Origin: Poindextera sp965277425
Lineage (GTDB): Bacteria; Pseudomonadota; Alphaproteobacteria; Caulobacterales; Caulobacteraceae
Length of the DNA: 64,000 nucleotides
Direction of reading: 5' to 3'
Assembly: GCA_965277425.1 (NCBI GenBank)
Contig: CBDICR010000007.1
Span: forward strand, 1,612,001-1,676,000
How positions within the stretch are numbered: the stretch's first letter is position 1; every line of letters begins with the position of its first letter. The notes beneath the pieces are model-generated. The model did no database searches and was not told where the DNA came from. It saw only the letters and a list, made by a program, of their open reading frames with translations. The translations under genes and the position numbers were made by a program. Shown here piece after piece: positions 42,711 through 51,467 of this stretch.

Positions 42711-44936
42711 ATGAGCGGGGCGAAGATCGGCAGGACCATCGCGGACTCGACACCCTGGTGGCCGCCAAGGCCCACGGCGCCGAAGGGCGCGCCGAACATC
42801 CTGGTGGTGCTGTTCGACGATGTCGGCTTTTCCGATTTCGGCTGCTACGGCTCGTCGATCGCCACGCCGACCATCGACGCACTGGCGGCGGGCGGCCTGC
42901 GCTATACCGGCTTCCACACCACCGCCATGTGCTCGACAACGCGCGCGGCCTTGCTGACCGGCCGCAACCACCACTCGGTGGGCGTCGGCTGCCTGGCCAA
43001 TTTCGATTCCGGCTATCCAGGCTATCGCGGCAAGATCGCGCCAGAGGCCGGGACCCTGGCCGAGATGCTGCGCGCCGGCGGCTATCGAAACTACATGCTG
43101 GGCAAGTGGCATGTGACCTCGCTGACCGAGACCGGGCCGACGGGGCCCTTCGACGGCTGGCCGCTGGGGCGCGGCTTCGACCGCTTCTATGGCTTCATGG
43201 ACGCCGAAACCGACCAGTACGCCCCGGAACTGGTGCGCGACAACACGCCGATCGAGCCGCCGAAACCCTATGCCGACGGCTATCACCTGACCGAGGACCT
43301 GACCGACCAGGCAATCCGCTTCATCGCCGACCACACCGCCGACGCGCCGCAGACCCCCTGGCTGACCTGGCTGGCCTATGGCGCCTGCCACGCCCCGCAT
43401 CAGGCGCCGCGCGACCTGATCTTGAAGTACGATGCGATCTTCGCCGACGGCTGGGACGCAGAGCGCGAACGACGGCTGGCGAAACAGAAGGCGTTGGGCG
43501 TCGTGCCGATCGACACCCGCCTGCCGCCGCGCAACGACTTCGTCCGGCCGTGGGCGGAGCATACAAGCGACGAGCAGCGCCTGTTCACCCCCTTGCAGGC
43601 CGCCTTCGCCGCCATGCTCGACCATGCCGACCGCAGCCTGGCCCGGCTGGTCGCCTTCCTGGACGAGGCCGGCCTGCGCGACGACACCCTGATCCTGGTG
43701 ATGAGCGACAATGGCGCCAGCCAGGAGGGCGGCCCACTGGGCATGGTCAACGCCATCGGTCCCTACAACGCCAAGCCCGAGCCGATCGCCGAGAAGATCG
43801 CCCGCATCGACGACATCGGCGGGCCGGACACCCATTCCAACTTTCCCTGGGGCTGGGCCATGGCCTCCAACACGCCCCTGAAACGCTACAAGCAGAACAC
43901 CCACGGCGGCGGCATTCGCGACCCGCTGGTGGCGAACTGGCCGAACGGCATCAAGGCCCGCGGCGACCTGCGCCACGGCTTTCGCCACGCCAGCGACGTC
44001 ACGCCCACCTTGCTCGACCTCATTGGCGTCCCACCACCGCCGATTATCGCCGGCGTGACCCAGCAACCACTCGAGGGCGTCTCCTTCGCCGCCAGTTTCG
44101 GCGATGCCGATCCGCCGCGCGGCGCGCCGCAGTATTTCGAGATGTTCGGCCATCGCGGCCTGTGGAAGGGCGGCTGGAAGGCGGTCGCCTACCACCCGCC
44201 GGGGACAGCTTTCGATGCGGACGTCTGGGAGCTCTATCATCTGGACCAGGATTTCTCCGAGACCGAGAACCTGGCCGAGACCCACCCGGAAAAACTGGCC
44301 GAACTGATCGCCGAATGGTGGACCCAGGCCGAGCGCTCCCAGGTGCTGCCGCTCGACGACCGCTTCGCGCCGCGCTTCGCCGAGAACGCCACCCGCTTCC
44401 ATGGCCCGCGCAAGGCCTTCGTCTTCCACGCCGGCATGGGCCACCTGCCCACCGACGTCGCCCCGGACGTTCGCTCGCGTTCCTTCGTCATCGAGGCGCA
44501 CGTCAGGCTAGCGGACGGCGACCAGGGCGTGCTGATCGCCCACGGCGACGCCACCTGCGGCTATTCCCTGTTCGTGCGCGACGGACGGCTGGTCTACGAC
44601 ATGAACGTCGGCGGCCAGCACGCCCAGATCATCAGTGATCGCACCATCGCACCGGGCCATCGCCGCCTGGGCGTCGCCGTGAGAAACCAGGACAAACGCT
44701 TCATCAGTCTACTGATCGATGGTAAATCGGCCGGCGACGGCGAGACGGCGCTCGGCTTCCATAACTTCATCTCCTGGACCGGCCTCGATATCGGCCGCGA
44801 CCGCGGCAGCCCGGTCGCCGACTACGCGTCTCCCTTCGCCTTTTCCGGGACGCTGAAAAAGGTCACCGTCACCATGGACCCAGGCCAGGTGCTGGACGGT
44901 CATGCGATCGGCGAAGCGGAAATGGCGCGGCAGTAG
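42711..44936 (+). CDS. Arylsulfatase-family sulfatase with C-terminal lectin-like domain
   Basis: A 741-residue sulfatase. The N-terminal domain has metal ligands (NILVVLFDDVGFSDFG), the modification motif C74-S-T-T-R-AALLTGRNHH, and VMSDNGASQEGG. A C-terminal beta-sandwich region (about 560-741) resembles concanavalin-like domains. The third motif position is Thr rather than Pro, which could affect formylglycine formation. ATG at 42711 follows GGAGG by 4 nt and is preferred over 42696. No signal peptide is evident. A truncated second copy of its last 70 codons lies at 48270-48477. Confidence 0.9.
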   Translation: MSGAKIGRTIADSTPWWPPRPTAPKGAPNILVVLFDDVGFSDFGCYGSSIATPTIDALAAGGLRYTGFHTTAMCSTTRAALLTGRNHHSVGVGCLANFDSGYPGYRGKIAPEAGTLAEMLRAGGYRNYMLGKWHVTSLTETGPTGPFDGWPLGRGFDRFYGFMDAETDQYAPELVRDNTPIEPPKPYADGYHLTEDLTDQAIRFIADHTADAPQTPWLTWLAYGACHAPHQAPRDLILKYDAIFADGWDAERERRLAKQKALGVVPIDTRLPPRNDFVRPWAEHTSDEQRLFTPLQAAFAAMLDHADRSLARLVAFLDEAGLRDDTLILVMSDNGASQEGGPLGMVNAIGPYNAKPEPIAEKIARIDDIGGPDTHSNFPWGWAMASNTPLKRYKQNTHGGGIRDPLVANWPNGIKARGDLRHGFRHASDVTPTLLDLIGVPPPPIIAGVTQQPLEGVSFAASFGDADPPRGAPQYFEMFGHRGLWKGGWKAVAYHPPGTAFDADVWELYHLDQDFSETENLAETHPEKLAELIAEWWTQAERSQVLPLDDRFAPRFAENATRFHGPRKAFVFHAGMGHLPTDVAPDVRSRSFVIEAHVRLADGDQGVLIAHGDATCGYSLFVRDGRLVYDMNVGGQHAQIISDRTIAPGHRRLGVAVRNQDKRFISLLIDGKSAGDGETALGFHNFISWTGLDIGRDRGSPVADYASPFAFSGTLKKVTVTMDPGQVLDGHAIGEAEMARQ

Positions 44937-45035
44937 AGACCAGGACGGCGCAGCGTGGCCCGACGCGCCTCGTCAGAGGTGCGTCGGGCCTAGCCCTTGC
45001 CGATGGACGCCTCCATGGGAGGCGTCGGACCCTGC

Positions 45036-45299
45036 CTAGCGGTAGCGCCAGCCGCCATGCCAAGCGTAGCGATGCAACCAATAGCGATGGCCATCCCAAT
45101 AGCCTCGGCCAGGATAGAACACGCCGATGCGGACAGCGCCCGGGCCGACGACGACCGGTCCATGACCCAGGTTGGCGCGGCAACCCCCATAGGGGCCTCG
45201 ATGGAAGCCAGGGCCGCATCCGCCCGCTGCGTTAGCTGAAGACGCGCCAGCCAGCGTCAATCCTGCGGCGATCGTTGCAAGCAAAACTTTCTTGAACAT
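45036..45299 (-). CDS. Small secreted GCG-motif protein
   Basis: An 87-residue exported protein: signal LLATIAAGLTLAGASSANA, then GGCGPGFHRGPYGGCRAN, a motif common to small alphaproteobacterial proteins of unknown role, then a Gly/Tyr/Trp-rich tail. AGAGG lies 6 nt before the ATG at 45299; the frame upstream to 45365 is not needed. It follows a similar aromatic-rich secreted gene on the same strand. Confidence 0.75.
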   Translation of the reverse strand: MFKKVLLATIAAGLTLAGASSANAAGGCGPGFHRGPYGGCRANLGHGPVVVGPGAVRIGVFYPGRGYWDGHRYWLHRYAWHGGWRYR

Positions 45300-45382
45300 C
45301 TTAAACCTCTTAGTGGTTTTGTGTGGAAGGAATTCGGGCTCGGACGAGCGCCGCGGCCTGACCAACGGCGCTCTGCGGTCGC

Positions 45383-45799
45383 TTACCAGCAGCGGTTGTC
45401 GCGAACATAGTGGCCCAGATCAGGCGCCCAGCGCCAATAGCTACGGCAGCCGCCGTAATAGCCCCAGTAGCCGGGGCCGGCATAGTATGCCGGAGGAGCG
45501 CCATAGTAGGGGCTGGCCAGGCTGGCCCCAATCGCCACTCCCAGCACGCCGGCGGCGAACACGCCGGGCCGTGGACCCCACCCTCCGCGCCAATAGCCGG
45601 GACCGCCCCGCCAACCGCCATGCCAATAGCCCGGACCGTGCCAGGGCCATGCCGATGCGGTGGTCGGCGCGGCGACTGCGGTCGCCAGGGACAAGACCGC
45701 ACCGATGGCCAGGAGCGTTTTCTTGGCCAAGCCTCGCCGCTGCGGGGGTGCAGCGGTCGTGTCGATACTCAGCGAGGGGAAAAATGTCGATTTCTGCAT
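45383..45799 (-). CDS. Secreted Gly/Tyr/Trp-rich protein
   Basis: A 138-residue protein with a long basic start and a hydrophobic export segment (LLAIGAVLSLATAVAAPTTASA), then repeats of WPWHGPGYWHGGWRGG type, a short hydrophobic stretch (GVFAAGVLGVAIGASLA) and a Tyr-rich tail ending DLGHYVRDNRCW. The start at 45799 is supported by GAGGAAAT just upstream and a TATAAT promoter box further up. It may be an envelope or surface protein; the function is unknown. Confidence 0.72.
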   Translation of the reverse strand: MQKSTFFPSLSIDTTAAPPQRRGLAKKTLLAIGAVLSLATAVAAPTTASAWPWHGPGYWHGGWRGGPGYWRGGWGPRPGVFAAGVLGVAIGASLASPYYGAPPAYYAGPGYWGYYGGCRSYWRWAPDLGHYVRDNRCW

Positions 45800-46215
45800 A
45801 GGATTTCCTCGTCGTTGTTCCGCCGTCGGGAGGCGAACGTGGAATTGCACGAACGGAAGAAACGGACCCGGCGGTGACATTATAAAATATTTCTTTTCTA
45901 CATTCACCCACGGTTCATCTTGATCCGAGATGCGATAATCTGCGGCAGCAGGGCCGCATATCATGGTCGCCGCCGCGGCGCGCTAGGGCGGAGTCGCCCC
46001 GCCCGCCGATGCTCGCCGGGCACTCCGGGGCGCCATCGCCGGACCGGTCGCCAATCTCCAGCCCGTGCTTCACCAGACCCGTCGAGCGCGCGATGATCGT
46101 CTCTGCTCAAGGCGGACGGGCGCGATCGCGTGGCGATTCGGCCAGAGGCATCGCGACCCGCTGAGCCGACGCGACCGATTCTGTGATTTCACCGCTGCGC
46201 AGCGAGCGATCCAAC
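45800..46215. other. 416-nt intergenic region
   Basis: Holds the promoter of the aromatic-rich secreted gene, with an unusually AT-rich stretch at 45879-45907. No convincing coding sequence is seen in the part from 45960 to 46215, where the short plus-strand frames lack family features. Confidence 0.5.
45879..45907 (-). promoter_or_regulatory. Sigma-70-like promoter
   Basis: On the minus strand, TATAAT (45884-45879) lies 17 nt from GTGAAT (45907-45902), within an AT-rich patch rare in this GC-rich window. It sits about 80 nt upstream of the secreted protein start at 45799. The -10 is perfect and the -35 is weak. Confidence 0.5.
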
Positions 46216-46713
46216 CTATGGGCTGGCGGCCCCGTTTTCTCTCAGCTTACCCTGGCGTCCTTTCGGCTGGCGCAGCGGGCCGCCTCGGCTGAGCCGACGG
46301 GCGAGGATCACCCGATCGGCCTGAGGAAGATTTTGGGCGAAACTCACCATCGTCGCTTCAAGACGAGCGCGCAGCGCGAAATCCGCATTGCGCGCTCGCT
46401 CAAGCGCTGCGGTCACCGCCGCAGCGTCGAACCTGGGCTGAACGAACAGCGCCGCCGCCAGCCGCCTGTTCTCCCGGGCGGCTTTCTGGATCGGACGCGC
46501 ATCCACGACGGCGGCGCGAAACACCGCCAGATATTGCGCCCGCTCCGCCGCCGGCAAGGCGTCCGCCGCATTGCGCAGGGGTCGTCCCCTCCCGGCGGCC
46601 GGCGGATGTTTGAGGCTTAGCCACATGACCGCGCCGCCGCCCACCGCGCCGATCGCGAACAGGTTGAGAACCACTGAGGCGGCCAGCGCCGCGCGAAGTG
46701 TGCGCTGAGCCAT
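46216..46713 (-). CDS. Periplasmic heavy-metal-sensor-like (Metal_resist) protein
   Basis: A 165-residue membrane-anchored protein: one N-terminal helix (AALAASVVLNLFAIGAVGGGAVMWL) and a helical periplasmic domain with LPAAERAQYLAVFRAAV and FAQNLPQADRVILARRL, as in CnrX/CpxP-like metal-sensor proteins. It starts 1 nt after the stop of the anti-sigma gene, so the three genes form one unit. It probably senses an envelope signal and acts on the anti-sigma factor. The metal-binding His cluster of CnrX is not obvious. Confidence 0.78.
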   Translation of the reverse strand: MAQRTLRAALAASVVLNLFAIGAVGGGAVMWLSLKHPPAAGRGRPLRNAADALPAAERAQYLAVFRAAVVDARPIQKAARENRRLAAALFVQPRFDAAAVTAALERARNADFALRARLEATMVSFAQNLPQADRVILARRLSRGGPLRQPKGRQGKLRENGAASP

Positions 46714-46714
46714 T

Positions 46715-47158
46715 TTAGGCCCCTTTCCCCGCGACGCCGGAATCGTCGACGGGCGCCAGATCGCCAAAACTGCTCTGCTCGTAAAGTGGACTTGCGGTTT
46801 CGCCGTTGGGCGCATTCGCCAGTTGGAGATAGATCAGCGACATCGCCGCAACGCCCGTGGCCGCGCCAGACCCCAGGGCGCCCAGCATCCCGAACCAGGA
46901 AAGCCAGCGCCCTCGGCTCTCCCGCGCCGCCCGATGCCGATGCAACGTGGTGACGACCTGGCGGCGCCTGTCCGCGGTGGGCGGGACGGCTGAGCTGGCG
47001 GCTAAGGCGACGTCGAGCTCGCGCTCTCGCAAAAGGATCGCCATCGCGTCTGGCGCCTCGGCGAGGTGGCGTCTGGCGGCGTCGCGGTTCGCGTCGGGCC
47101 AGCGCTCCAGGTCGCCCCCATAGGCCGCCGCCAAGGCGGCGAAGCGATCTGGCTTCAT
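46715..47158 (-). CDS. Putative anti-sigma factor, membrane-spanning
   Basis: A 147-residue protein with an N-terminal cytosolic helical part (MKPDRFAALAAAYGGDLERWPDANRDAARRHL... in outline), one membrane helix (about 88-110, WLSWFGMLGALGSGAATG) and a short periplasmic tail. It has no zinc Cys/His motif, so it is not a ZAS type. Its ATG overlaps the stop of the ECF sigma gene, which is the usual order. It probably holds that sigma factor inactive. Confidence 0.75.
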   Translation of the reverse strand: MKPDRFAALAAAYGGDLERWPDANRDAARRHLAEAPDAMAILLRERELDVALAASSAVPPTADRRRQVVTTLHRHRAARESRGRWLSWFGMLGALGSGAATGVAAMSLIYLQLANAPNGETASPLYEQSSFGDLAPVDDSGVAGKGA

Positions 47159-47703
47159 GGCGCTACTCCTTGCAGCAGGGCGCGAAGGCCGCGCCGTCCT
47201 CGAGTCAGCAGGCTTTCCAGCGCCTCGACGCTAACGCCCATCACCCCCGCGGCGTCGATATTGGAAAGGTCCTGGTAGTGGTGCAGCACGATCGCTTCGC
47301 GTTGGCGTTCCGGCAGTTTCGCCAGCGCCGCCAGGACTGTGTCGGAGGTCTCTCGCCCCTCCAGCCGGCGATCAGCGGGCGTCGCCGGATCGATCTGTTC
47401 GGGCGGTTCGGCGGTCGGCCGTTCGCGGCGCCGGCGCAGGCGGTCATAGCAAAGATTGAGGACGACCCGGTGCAGCCAGGTGTCGAACTTGGCGGGGCCG
47501 CTCACGCGCCAACGCGGGGCGTGCCGCCAGGCGCGCAGCAAGGCCTCTTGGGCGACGTCCTCGGCCTCGGTCGGATCAGCGAGCATCCGCAGCGCCAAGG
47601 CCAAGATGCGGGGAAGCTTTCGCGCGACCAGGGTCCGGATCGCGGTCGAATCTCCCTCGGCAATGCCGCGGACCAGGTCCTCGTCCGGATCGGCGCCCGT
47701 CAA
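47155..47703 (-). CDS. ECF-type RNA polymerase sigma factor
   Basis: A sigma-70 family factor of about 182 residues with region 2 (LALALRMLADPTEAEDVAQEALLRAWRHAPRW) and region 4 (LPERQREAIVLHHYQDLSNIDAAGVMGVSVEALESLLTRGRRGL). I prefer TTG at 47703 because GGAG lies 8 nt upstream and the text after it fits an ECF start (TGADPDEDLVRG); the frame is open to ATG at 47790. It overlaps the anti-sigma gene by 4 nt. It probably directs an envelope-stress or metal regulon. Confidence 0.88.
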   Translation of the reverse strand: MTGADPDEDLVRGIAEGDSTAIRTLVARKLPRILALALRMLADPTEAEDVAQEALLRAWRHAPRWRVSGPAKFDTWLHRVVLNLCYDRLRRRRERPTAEPPEQIDPATPADRRLEGRETSDTVLAALAKLPERQREAIVLHHYQDLSNIDAAGVMGVSVEALESLLTRGRRGLRALLQGVAP

Positions 47704-48110
47704 TCCACTTGCTCCGTTGTTCCATAATCCCAAGATCCTCCCCTTGGAATGCAAAGGGCGCCTGTCGCGAATGGGGTTGCGCCTGCGCATCGCCGCCCTG
47801 ACGCATGGCGGCCTGCTCGTCAGGCGAAATCATCCGGTCGTGATGGCGTCCAACCGCGTGAACGGCGCGACGACAGGGCGTCAAGACCGGAGCCTCTACC
47901 CGATCCTCCTCCACCGATCCCTTCCCTCCCCGACACGCCTTCCACGGCCGGCCGCACCGTTCCCGGCGGGAGCTGAAACGAATAATCGTTCGTCTTTCCT
48001 ATCGAGCGACTGGCGCCAGGGCGCCTCGGTCAGCGGCCAGGGGTTTGGTCAAGCCGATGTCAGACGGCGACCTCCCAGGCCAGCGCCCTAAAGCGGCGCC
48101 GAGACCATCG
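47704..48110. other. About 400-nt intergenic region upstream of the ECF sigma gene
   Basis: No supportable gene. It should hold the ECF operon promoter. A perfect inverted repeat AACGA-ATAA-TCGTT lies at 47977-47990 and could be an operator. The far side ends in the recombination scar starting at 48111. Confidence 0.45.
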
Positions 48111-48477
48111 CCGTGCATCCCGTCGCCTCAAGCACGAATCCAACGGCCAGATCCTGGCTCGTGGGGTGAACGAAGGCATCAACGACGCTGGGCTCAGGCT
48201 GGCCTATCGATTCCACTGAGTCGCCCGATGACCTGACGGCCCTTCCCGCCGCGCGGCGCCGCCGCTACGCGGCGAGCGGCGGCGAGACGGCGCTCGGCTT
48301 CCGAAGCTTCATCTCGTGGACCGGCCTGGACATCGGCCGCGACCGCGGCAGCCCCGTCGCCGACTACCAAGCGCCGTTCGCTTTTTCCGGGACGCTGAAA
48401 AAGGTCACGTCACCATGGCCCCCGACCAGGCGCTGGATGGCGCGGCGATCGGTGAAGCGGAAATGGCGCGGCAATGA
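48111..48477 (+). pseudogene. Mosaic scar: GST 3' end, pagL-like 3' end, sulfatase 3' end
   Basis: Positions 48111-48136 match 49411-49436 (end of the GST-like pseudogene) at 23 of 26 nt. Positions 48133-48267 match the last codons and the flank of the pagL-like gene (from 42548) with only a few changes, all synonymous in the coding part. Positions about 48270-48477 match the last 70 codons of the sulfatase (about 44728-44936), with one base lost (GTCACCGTCACC became GTCACGTCACC) that breaks the frame. The first junction shares CACG. It is a deleted, non-functional duplicate. Confidence 0.9.
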
Positions 48478-48492
48478 CCGGCCGTTCTTAAT

Positions 48493-48507
48493 CCGCTCAT
48501 CCCCGCG
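48493..48507. repeat. Half-copy of repeat family A
   Basis: CCGCTCATCCCCGCG matches the arm of the repeat at 52843-52941. An inverted partner (CGCGGTGATGAGCGG, 14 of 15 nt) lies at 49344-49358, on the other side of the secreted glycine-zipper gene. Confidence 0.55.
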
Positions 48508-48661
48508 CACGCTGACGGCCGGGGGTCAGGCAGGCGCAATCGATCCTGCGATCCGCTAGACTAGAACGAGCGAAAGGAGGCCCGGACGAGTCCGGACCTC
48601 CTCTGGAGCGGCGCCGTGGATGGCCGCCGAAGCGGCCGCTCCGATCGGCGCGAGGCTTCGA

Positions 48662-49123
48662 TCAGTCGTGCGGCGTTGAGGCTGCGCCGGCGACGGCGCC
48701 CGTGCCGCCACCCACGGCCGCGCCAACCGCCGCGCCAGGGGCGCACCCAATCGGGAGCGTCACAATACACCCGATTGCCGCGCCGATACCGGCGCCCGTC
48801 GCTCCGCCCGCCAAGGCGCGCGCGCCCGGATCCGCGTGCCAACTCCCATCCCGGTCGTAATACCCACGGTCAGTCTCCGGGTCGGGGCGCCAGTGCACAT
48901 GCTCGTCACCTTGGTGGGCGGCATACCAATCGGAATTGTAATAGGTGATCGGCGTGTCAGGCCCGTAAGCATACCTCTGGTGTACTCGCCAGCAGTCGCC
49001 GTACTGATTGCAGGCGACATAGCCCCGTTCGACCGACTCGGCGCTCGCCGCCGCCGGCATTATCGAGCTTCCGCCCATAATGGCGAGAAACGAACTAAGT
49101 CCGAACGCAGTAAGAAGCTTCAT
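48662..49123 (-). CDS. Secreted glycine-zipper protein
   Basis: A 153-residue exported protein: signal peptide (LLTAFGLSSFLAIMGGSSIMPAAASA), a Tyr/Asp-rich middle (DCWRVHQRYAYGPDTPITYY; DETDRGYYDRDGSWH in part), and a C-terminal glycine-zipper segment (ALAGGATGAGIGAAIGCIV ... GAAVGAAVGGGTGAVAGA) that may insert into or coat the outer membrane. AAAGG lies upstream of ATG 49123; the frame to 49315 is not needed. Two cysteines lie in the zipper. Confidence 0.75.
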   Translation of the reverse strand: MKLLTAFGLSSFLAIMGGSSIMPAAASAESVERGYVACNQYGDCWRVHQRYAYGPDTPITYYNSDWYAAHQGDEHVHWRPDPETDRGYYDRDGSWHADPGARALAGGATGAGIGAAIGCIVTLPIGCAPGAAVGAAVGGGTGAVAGAASTPHD

Positions 49124-49343
49124 GGTATCACCTTTCTTGGAGATGGGCCCAGGCCCGCTAGCCGTCCATTCTGCGACAAACGAGGCGGGAAAGACCTTGG
49201 TTCCAGCTATGGACGGCGATTTAGGAGAACCCGCGACGATGATCCCCGTGGCGGGAGCGTCACTGCACTGCGCCACGCCGGGCGAATTTAAACGCGCTGT
49301 TTGAGAGTCCGCCATAGGTCGAGATCCCCTAACCCCCCGCGCA

Positions 49344-49358
49344 CGCGGTGATGAGCGG
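49344..49358. repeat. Inverted half-copy of repeat family A
   Basis: CGCGGTGATGAGCGG, the inverted partner of 48493-48507 (14 of 15 nt), also resembling the right arm at 52911-52941. It flanks the glycine-zipper gene. Confidence 0.5.
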
Positions 49359-49375
49359 ATGTTGAGACAAGAGTG

Positions 49376-50426
49376 CTAAGCTGCGCTCGTCAGCTCATCC
49401 CCAAACAAGCCCGCGCAGCCTGTCGCCTCAAGCACGCGATCCACCGCCGCGCGGCTGGCCGCCGGCAAGGTGGCGTGGGACTGGCGCAGCCACTGGAGGC
49501 ACTTGGCCTGGTAGGGAAAAGGCGGCTGGCGCCAGGGCCGGCCGTCGACCTCGGCGACCACCTCGGCCGCGCCGGCGGCCACCGCGTGCGCATTGGCCAG
49601 CATGACCGGCGGATAGACCCGGCCGATCTCGCTCAACAGCGCCATCAGCGTTTCAGGCAGGCCGTCCAGGGCGACCCAGCCGTCCTCGGCGGGCTCGAGG
49701 CCGGACTGGTCCTCCATCAGGCTGACCCAGGCCAGGACGCGCGGCGCCGTGGCCAGGGTGAGCGCGGCCGGCGTTGGATCGAACTGGGCGAGCTGGGTCA
49801 GCTGGCCGAACGCGGCGAAGTCGCAGGCCGCCGGCCGCGCGCCCAGGATGAAGGGCTGGCGGGCCAGGTGCGCCTCGAAGACGGCGAGGAAGCGCGTGTA
49901 GCTGGCTTCGATCACCGGCCCGGTCGCCGCATTGGAGCCGACCACATAGAGCCGCTCGATCTGGCGCGCGCCGATGGTCGCGGCCCGGTCGGCCAGGACC
50001 GTATCGGGGATGGTGTAGTGCTGCCAGAGCGGCAGCATCTGCGAAGCCTTGTCGATGTCGTCTTGATAGGCCCAGCGGTAGTGGAGACATGGCCTTGGTC
50101 AGCCACTCGTCGGCATAGTCCTCGATCAGCTCATCGAGGAAGGCCAGGGCCGGATCGGCGGGGATGACGCTGCGCCCCGCATGCTCGGCCTCCAGCCGGC
50201 GGATGATCGGCGAGGAATCGACCACCGCCTCCAGCTCGCCGTCGGCGCCGGGCAGGTAGAAGGTCGGCAGGAGCGCCACCTTGGGCGCCGGCATGCCCGC
50301 CCTGGCCGCGCCGTTGCGCGACAGGAGCCGGTAGGCGATGCGCCGGTAGCGCAGCACGCCGAGCATCTTGCGGGTATAGGGCGAGCCGGGCGCGCCCATC
50401 AGGGCGATCGATGTCTCGGCGCTCAC
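49376..50426 (-). pseudogene. Glutathione S-transferase-like gene broken by a frameshift
   Basis: The upstream part (from ATG 50426) reads as a thioredoxin-fold GST N-domain: LMGAPGSPYTRKMLGVLRYRR and VDSSPIIRRLE. After DEWLTKAM near 50088 the frame is lost. The second part, in another frame, reads HYRWAYQDDIDKASQMLPLW and continues to a normal helical C-domain ending at 49376. One extra base in the sequence at about 50084-50088 explains it. The rest looks well preserved, so it is a recent mutation or a sequencing error. Confidence 0.8.
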
Positions 50427-50507
50427 GGCTTGTCACCTCCTGCGTTTGCACGAACACTAGGCCGAACCCGACGTTTGGCTAAAGCCCGTGAGACCTGAAG
50501 ACCCGCG

Positions 50508-51428
50508 ATGACCCTCACCTACGACCTCTACTGGTCCTTCCGTTCGCCCTATTCCTACCTGATCACCCACAAGCTGGTCGAATTGGAGCGGGACTACGAC
50601 GTGCGCGGTCAGATCCGCCCAGTCTATCCGCTGGCCGTACGCACGCCGGAGTTCTTCGACGGCCGCGACCCGCTCTGGTATTCCTATCTGCAGGCCGACA
50701 TCCGCCGCGAGGCCGAGTTCCTGGGCCTGCCGATTCGCTGGCCCAGGCCCGATCCGGTGCGGATGGACATGGCCACCCGCACCTATCCGAAGGACCAGCC
50801 CTACATCCATCGCCTGACCCGCACGGGCGTCGCCGCCGCCGAACGCGGGCGAGGCCTGGCCTTCCTCGACCAGGCCAGCCGCCTGATCTGGAGCGGCGAT
50901 GTCGACAACTGGCAGGAGGGCGATCATCTGGCCGACGCCGCCAGGCGCGCCGGCCTGGACCCGGTCGAACTCATGGCCTGCGTCGACAACCAGGCCGAGC
51001 GTCTGAACGCCGTGATCGAGGCCAGCCAGGTCGCCCAGCGCGCCGCCGGCCACTATGGCGTGCCGATGATCGCCTTCAATGGCGAGGCCTTCTTCGGCCA
51101 GGACCGCTTCGACCAGTTCAAATGGCGTCTGCGGCAGCAGGGGCTGATGAGACGGACGGACCAAAGGGACCGCGAACAGAAAGCCTCGGCGCCCGGCGCC
51201 GCAGCGCCGTGGAAATCCTATCTGGCTTTCGCCGTCGTGGCGCTGATCAGTGGAATCTTGGGCGTGGCCACCTTGCTGGGCTATGTAGCGGATAGCAAAG
51301 TCGGGCATGCGCCAGGATTTCCGCCCGGCTGGACCTGCACGACCTATGGCGTCGGCGGTGCACAGGTTTGCGAACCGCCCATGCCAGGACAGCCCGACGG
51401 CCGTTCTGGCTCTCAGGCGCGAAGCTAG
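50508..51428 (+). CDS. DsbA-family (2-hydroxychromene-2-carboxylate isomerase-like) protein with extra membrane tail
   Basis: Residues 1-215 form a thioredoxin-like isomerase domain: LYWSFRSPYSYL at the start (the S-P-Y-S-Y of HCCA isomerases, not a CxxC) and GVPMIAFNGEAFFGQDRFDQ near the end. The GSH-dependent isomerase acts on aromatic breakdown products in known members. An unusual tail follows: a membrane helix (about 236-258, SYLAFAVVALISGILGVATLLGY) and a short segment FPPGWTCTTYGVGGAQVC with two Cys. The tail looks like a separate small protein fused to the C-terminus. Confidence 0.82.
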   Translation: MTLTYDLYWSFRSPYSYLITHKLVELERDYDVRGQIRPVYPLAVRTPEFFDGRDPLWYSYLQADIRREAEFLGLPIRWPRPDPVRMDMATRTYPKDQPYIHRLTRTGVAAAERGRGLAFLDQASRLIWSGDVDNWQEGDHLADAARRAGLDPVELMACVDNQAERLNAVIEASQVAQRAAGHYGVPMIAFNGEAFFGQDRFDQFKWRLRQQGLMRRTDQRDREQKASAPGAAAPWKSYLAFAVVALISGILGVATLLGYVADSKVGHAPGFPPGWTCTTYGVGGAQVCEPPMPGQPDGRSGSQARS

Positions 51429-51467
51429 ACCTGGCCTTCCGGCCGAGTCGCGGTCACAAGGCCGGCT

